The translations under genes and the position numbers were made by a program. The notes beneath the pieces were generated by a model. That model had not been told where the DNA came from. It saw only the letters and a program-made list of their open reading frames with translations, and made no database searches. Of a stretch of DNA of 64,000 nt, positions 60,326 to 64,000 are shown one piece after another. Each line of letters begins with the position of its first letter. The stretch's first letter is position 1. Source of the stretch: Kwoniella bestiolae CBS 10118 (lineage: Eukaryota > Basidiomycota > Tremellomycetes > Tremellales > Cryptococcaceae); assembly GCF_000512585.2 (NCBI RefSeq), contig NC_089246.1, positions 868,001-932,000 on the forward strand, written 5' to 3'.

Positions 60326-61423
60326 ATGTCGATCCGCTTCTACCTCCTTCTCTTTCTGACGAGATCACTCTTAGTCAGTAGCGCTGTCTGCGGGACGGTC
60401 ACTGAAATTACCACCGCTACTGTGTACGTGTCCCGATATGGAGAACTCATGCCATGCTGATGCCTCCTTGGCGTTTATACTCAGTCTTCCGACTGTTTTT
60501 GATCCAAATGTAGTCACTTCAACGACCACCATCAGCCAGGGATACTGTAGTGAAACCGCATATCATACAACTACTGTCAGTGAGCGCGAATTCCGATTAC
60601 CCCTCCACTCTTGTTCGTTGTAAGGTATGATCAGAATCAGTGTTGAGGAAGTGGCATGAATCATCCAGCCGACACAAGACAAATTGATGTGTATACTGTA
60701 AGTTTGCCTAACAGATGCCGAATTATTCGTTTCTGATGCTCGACTGAAGTTCTCCTGTATTCACCTTACATAGACGACAACCGAAACGCCCACTACTACC
60801 AGTACAACTACCTACACCATGACTACCACAGTCACCTCACCAGGCAACACAGTATGGCTACCCTGTCCCACCCCACGAGCAAGAGCCGATCAAGGTGATC
60901 TCTCAAATGCAAAGAGGATGCAACTCGGCTTACCACTCGCCACACCTCATATTCGAAATGGAAGAGCATCGGGCAAACCTAGCTGTACGTTTAGACATGT
61001 CACCAAGACTGAAGTGATGACTCTCGGCCCTACCGAGAAACCACCAATTACAAGCTGGATCACAGTTAGGACCTGTGCGGCGACTAGAACGATTTATCAC
61101 ACTGGTACGTTAGAGCTCATCAAGGTTACCACATCTGCTTTCATCCCAACAGCTGATTCGCGAGACGCCCATCTGTTCATCTTGTTGCTGCTCGTGACAT
61201 ATCTCAGATACGAGACGAACAACTAGAATGAAAACGAAGACTCATCTGCGATCGGTGATCGGTAGACCGGTGGTCATCACTAGATCCACTACGACCACAA
61301 CAAGTATATGTTAATCTTGGTATTCCCAACAGAATTCAAAAAAAGGTAATGAGCTGACATACATAACTGCGCACAACAGGATCAACGGTCCTCACGACGG
61401 TCTACAGAACACGCCATTGCTGA
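60326..61423 (+). CDS. Secreted Thr/Cys-rich protein, six-exon family member D (3' end uncertain)
   Basis: Unknown function, predicted secreted. Exons 1-4 are clear: 60326-60423, 60485-60579, 60669-60697, 60774-61104, phases 2,1,0,1. Signal peptide MSIRFYLLLFLTRSLLVSSA then VCGTVTEITTATV. Cysteines: AVCGT, GYCSET, LPCPTP, PSCTFR and RTCAAT. The motif LSNAKRMQLGLPLATPHIRN is in exon 4. A paralogue-like last exon (61380-61423, ending TTVYRTRHC) and an exon-5-like Thr run (PVVITRSTTTTT, about 61270-61302) exist, but normal splice sites from exon 4 do not bring them into frame. The simple open frame instead ends at TAG 61224-61226 after a hydrophobic LFILLLLVTYL. It may be a damaged copy or use an unusual splice. 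Confidence 0.6.
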
Positions 61424-62158
61424 GACACGAGAATCCGGACGCTATTTAAACTTATGCTGAAGATCTTTCTGCATACCATGCGGTCAGATATATGAATTGA
61501 TCTCTTCATATGATCTCGTCACATGACGTTGTAAATTGCGTATGCTCTTTTTACAACTCATTTTGGCAGAAATCTGGTTGAGGTCTCGTATAGATCATTT
61601 TGAGGCAATCAAATGAACCATCAACCGATCAAACACTTGCTAATTGCTGTGTTTGATCGACCCGCTGTGCGAAAATCTAATCTCATTCTGGTCATACGCA
61701 TCGTGAGGTTTCCTGTCCCTCCTGGAAGGAGTGATTATGTGTGCTCACATGATCGGAGTGACTTCCTAATCTGGCAAATTGACCGTCTTTAGATTAACAC
61801 AAGTGCAAAGGTGCCATCAAGCAGCTCGTTCGAAAGACGAAAATCATGGTTATTCATCGAAGAAGAGTGCGATGCCATACAGATACCGCAAAATGGTGAG
61901 AAATCATCTGAGTGGAGCGTACGACGACTTTCAACCAGCCAAAAGTTCTGGGCGATCAGATTGATTTGCAGAATCGGCCAGGAAGAATTATATCAGGTAA
62001 GCTGTGGGTGGACAGGTAGATAAAGTATACATGTGCGATATCATATGGGATCATCTGAATGCTTCGTCATTTTTCATAGTCCCCCTTCTCTTATCCCTTT
62101 AAAACGCTCCCTAACTCTCTGACAACCTGCCCGTTGGTATCGAGCAGTAGATCACAAG
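61424..62158. other. Intergenic region between family members D and E
   Basis: About 735 bp without supported exons. A cccTTTAAAAcgc element lies near 62093-62108, about 55 bp before the next ATG, a possible weak TATA-like box. Confidence 0.45.
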
Positions 62159-63336
62159 ATGTTATCAGGCGTTGTCCTCTTGGCAGTCCTTCTGCTAGGT
62201 CAGCTGGGTTTTGTCGATAGTGCTATATGTGGGACGATTACAGCGACTAGTGTCGTGACTTCGTAAGTTCTCGTGCGTGACCATATCCTATCCCATCCAA
62301 AGTAAGATTCTTGGGGTAGTTGAGGGCTGATAGCCCGATCGGATGTCTGATCTCGAGCTAGAACTCAAACTACTGTAGCTCCTACTATCGTCACTTCGAC
62401 AAGAACCATTCGACAGGCTGTTTGCAGTGAGACTCCTTCTCATATCACGACCGTCAGTAAGTCCAACCTTGGTATCTCTTTGCTCTATCACGAAGAATTC
62501 AGAGATTTAAGGTTGATCGACTGACTGAATTCTAACAACCGCTTAGCCAATCATCGAAGAACGGATATATACACTGTGCATACAATTTTCAATCCCTGGC
62601 GTGGTTTGGCGATGGTAATTGCTGACCAAACGAACCTTATGATATAGACTACAACCCGTACACCCACTGTCACACGGACGTCGACGGTCGCCACACACTA
62701 TATCACAGTCACTTCACCCGGTCGAACCATTTTGGTACCATGTCCTACACCTCGAACGGGCGGCCGTCGTTCGGTTGAGCAAGATCGACTATGGGCGGAC
62801 CAACAAGGTTTATCGAACGCTGAGAGACTACAACTTGGTCTTCCGCTTGCCAAGCCCCATCAAAGGAGACAAATCACTCAACCAAGTGATGTTCTTCGAG
62901 GGGGATTACCGGCCGGGGTTCAGAGGGCTGGTCCGAGTTGTACGACCATTACTACTACCTCTACGTCTACTCAGATTACCATGACCACTCTGACTCCGAC
63001 TACGATCGTGACTGTTACTAGTTGCGCTTTCACCGTGACTACTGATCGTACGAGTAAGTCTGACCCGTTCTTAGCCACTTATTCTGGGATCCTGCCGCTG
63101 ATGTTGATGAGGTACGGTATGAAAAGGTTACGGTAGGACCACAGTGACGGATACTTCCACTCATATCCAGACGAGAGTAGGACCTGCGACAACAACTACT
63201 TTGGGAGTCACAACTACCAGTAGTGAGTCCCTACGCTCTTGGTAGGGGCTTCAATACCTTTGATGCTGATGACTACTCATGACCGACAGCTTCTACAATT
63301 TATACCTCGGTCACTCGAACTCGACCTTGCCCTTGA
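62159..63336 (+). CDS. Secreted Thr/Cys-rich protein, six-exon family member E
   Basis: Unknown function, predicted secreted. Exons: 62159-62262, 62362-62456, 62547-62575, 62648-63053, 63145-63222, 63290-63336, phases 2,1,0,1,1. Signal peptide MLSGVVLLAVLLLGQLGFVD then SAICGTITATSVVT. Six cysteines: AICGT, AVCSET, VPCPTP, PSCTTI, TSCAFT and the C-terminal RPCP. Exon 4 has LSNAERLQLGLPLAKPHQRR. Intron 3 starts with an atypical GTGCAT donor, and the exon 5 acceptor was chosen as the ACAG at 63141-63144 because the nearer TAG at 63134-63136 would give an early stop. It is closest to D (ICGT/VCGT, VCSET/YCSET, CPTPR shared). Confidence 0.78.
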
Positions 63337-63611
63337 AGAAGAGGGTTGGTAGATTCGCCCGCTCTATCCTGCTTGTCGTTTTGGACTAAGTTATCGTATG
63401 TAATCGTTCATACCTTGTCTCATGTATTGTCAATACCTATGTCACCTATCACACAACCATCCCGTGACAACAGGTCTCAACCAACACCAGCCTACACCGG
63501 AGATGACTTCTTCTCCTGCTTGCTTCGTCTCCAAGTTTATGTCCGTTCGACAGCTCATTGTGCATCTTGTTCTTTGACTTTGTGTTGACAACAGACAGTC
63601 ACAGAATCAAA
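63337..63611. other. Intergenic region before 5S rRNA
   Basis: About 275 bp between gene E and the end of the 5S gene. Nothing recognised apart from the 5S terminator T-run at its right edge. Confidence 0.45.
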
Positions 63612-63729
63612 AACTACAGCACCCGGGATTCCCAAGTGGTCCCCCACCTTGGTACTAACCGAGCGATACCCAACTTAGTTACGGGGAGCTGACGGGACCC
63701 GACGTTTTATAGGTTCTGTGGCCGTAGAT
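63612..63729 (-). rRNA. 5S ribosomal RNA
   Basis: 118 nt on the minus strand starting ATCTACGGCCACAGAACC and ending GGGTGCTGTAGTTT. The 5' and 3' ends pair as 5S helix I (CTACGGC-type start against GCTGTAG end). The internal control region reads GGTTAGTACCAAGGTGGGGG followed by ACCACTTGGGAATCCCGGGT, matching the conserved box C and helix IV/V region of fungal 5S. A run of five T follows the 3' end, as expected for RNA polymerase III termination. It stands alone; no other rDNA is in the window. Confidence 0.85.
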
Positions 63730-64000
63730 GAAGAATTCTCCATACAACATCCAATATTTTCCTTTTGGCAGAGGATAGTTGCCTCAGAACGTTCTGACAA
63801 AGCATGATGTCTATGTCGTATTTAAGCATGGTCGCTCTGGCTTCAGAGAGATTAGTGTCAATTTAGGCCAGATGGGTACACATAGGGTAACTTGATTTTG
63901 AGTTGAAGGGTCAAGGTGGACCGCCACCGCCACTGCCGATCCCGTGTTCAGGGAATCTCTTCATACCTAGAAAATTCATGTGCAGTGATTGAATAGGTTA
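63730..64000. other. Window end, no gene recognised
   Basis: About 270 bp upstream of the 5S gene, up to the window edge. No coding or RNA feature is supported. Confidence 0.4.

Overview
The window is nuclear DNA of a basidiomycete yeast. The genes are dense with short introns (about 50-110 nt) that typically start GTGAGT, carry CTGAC/GCTGAT-like branch sites and end in AG. Gene content (a dual hybrid histidine kinase like Cryptococcus Tco2, a DASH-complex Spc34, basidiomycete-type secreted Thr-rich proteins) points to Tremellales, probably the Cryptococcus/Kwoniella group. That placement is inference from content and intron style; no search was run. Most protein sequences here were assembled by hand-splicing on both strands. 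Start codons were checked for ATG, because several long frames begin at TTG. || Region 1 (1-25 kb) is conserved housekeeping: the 3' part of a dual histidine kinase/dual receiver sensor (+), GINS subunit SLD5 (-), DASH subunit SPC34 (-), phosphoglycerate kinase PGK1 (-), cytochrome c oxidase subunit VIIa COX9 (+), a CCHC zinc-knuckle RNA-binding-type protein (+), a PEX11-family protein (-), the Fe-S scaffold NFU1 (+) and a probable Mediator MED1 (+). || Region 2 (25-31.6 kb) holds three tandem plus-strand genes for secreted Thr/Cys-rich proteins with one shared six-exon structure, separated by 0.85-1.2 kb gaps, some with strong TATA boxes. || Region 3 (31.9-57.8 kb) returns to conserved or cytoplasmic functions: an unknown protein (+), tRNA-acetylation factor TAN1 (-), a FUSC/BRE4-like membrane protein (+), a large disordered protein with five copies of a short Lys-Leu...Leu-Gly motif (-), TACO1/YebC (+), an unknown multi-pass membrane protein (-), Nudix NADH pyrophosphatase NPY1 with a C-terminal SKL (+), and a SAPS-domain subunit of the Sit4/PP6-type phosphatase (+). 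|| Region 4 (58-64 kb) is accessory: a pair of small intron-less paralogues (-) that start MTGS, two more members of the six-exon secreted family (+), and an isolated 5S rRNA gene (-). || The most interesting items are the five-member secreted family with fixed intron phases and a six-cysteine frame, the MTGS pair embedded beside it, the repeated short motif in the 41-45 kb gene, zinc-knuckle exons that look serially duplicated, and several possible dual-localisation designs (PGK1 with an in-frame upstream hydrophobic extension; NPY1 with an N-terminal presequence-like region plus PTS1). No mobile elements, CRISPR arrays or tRNA genes were seen.
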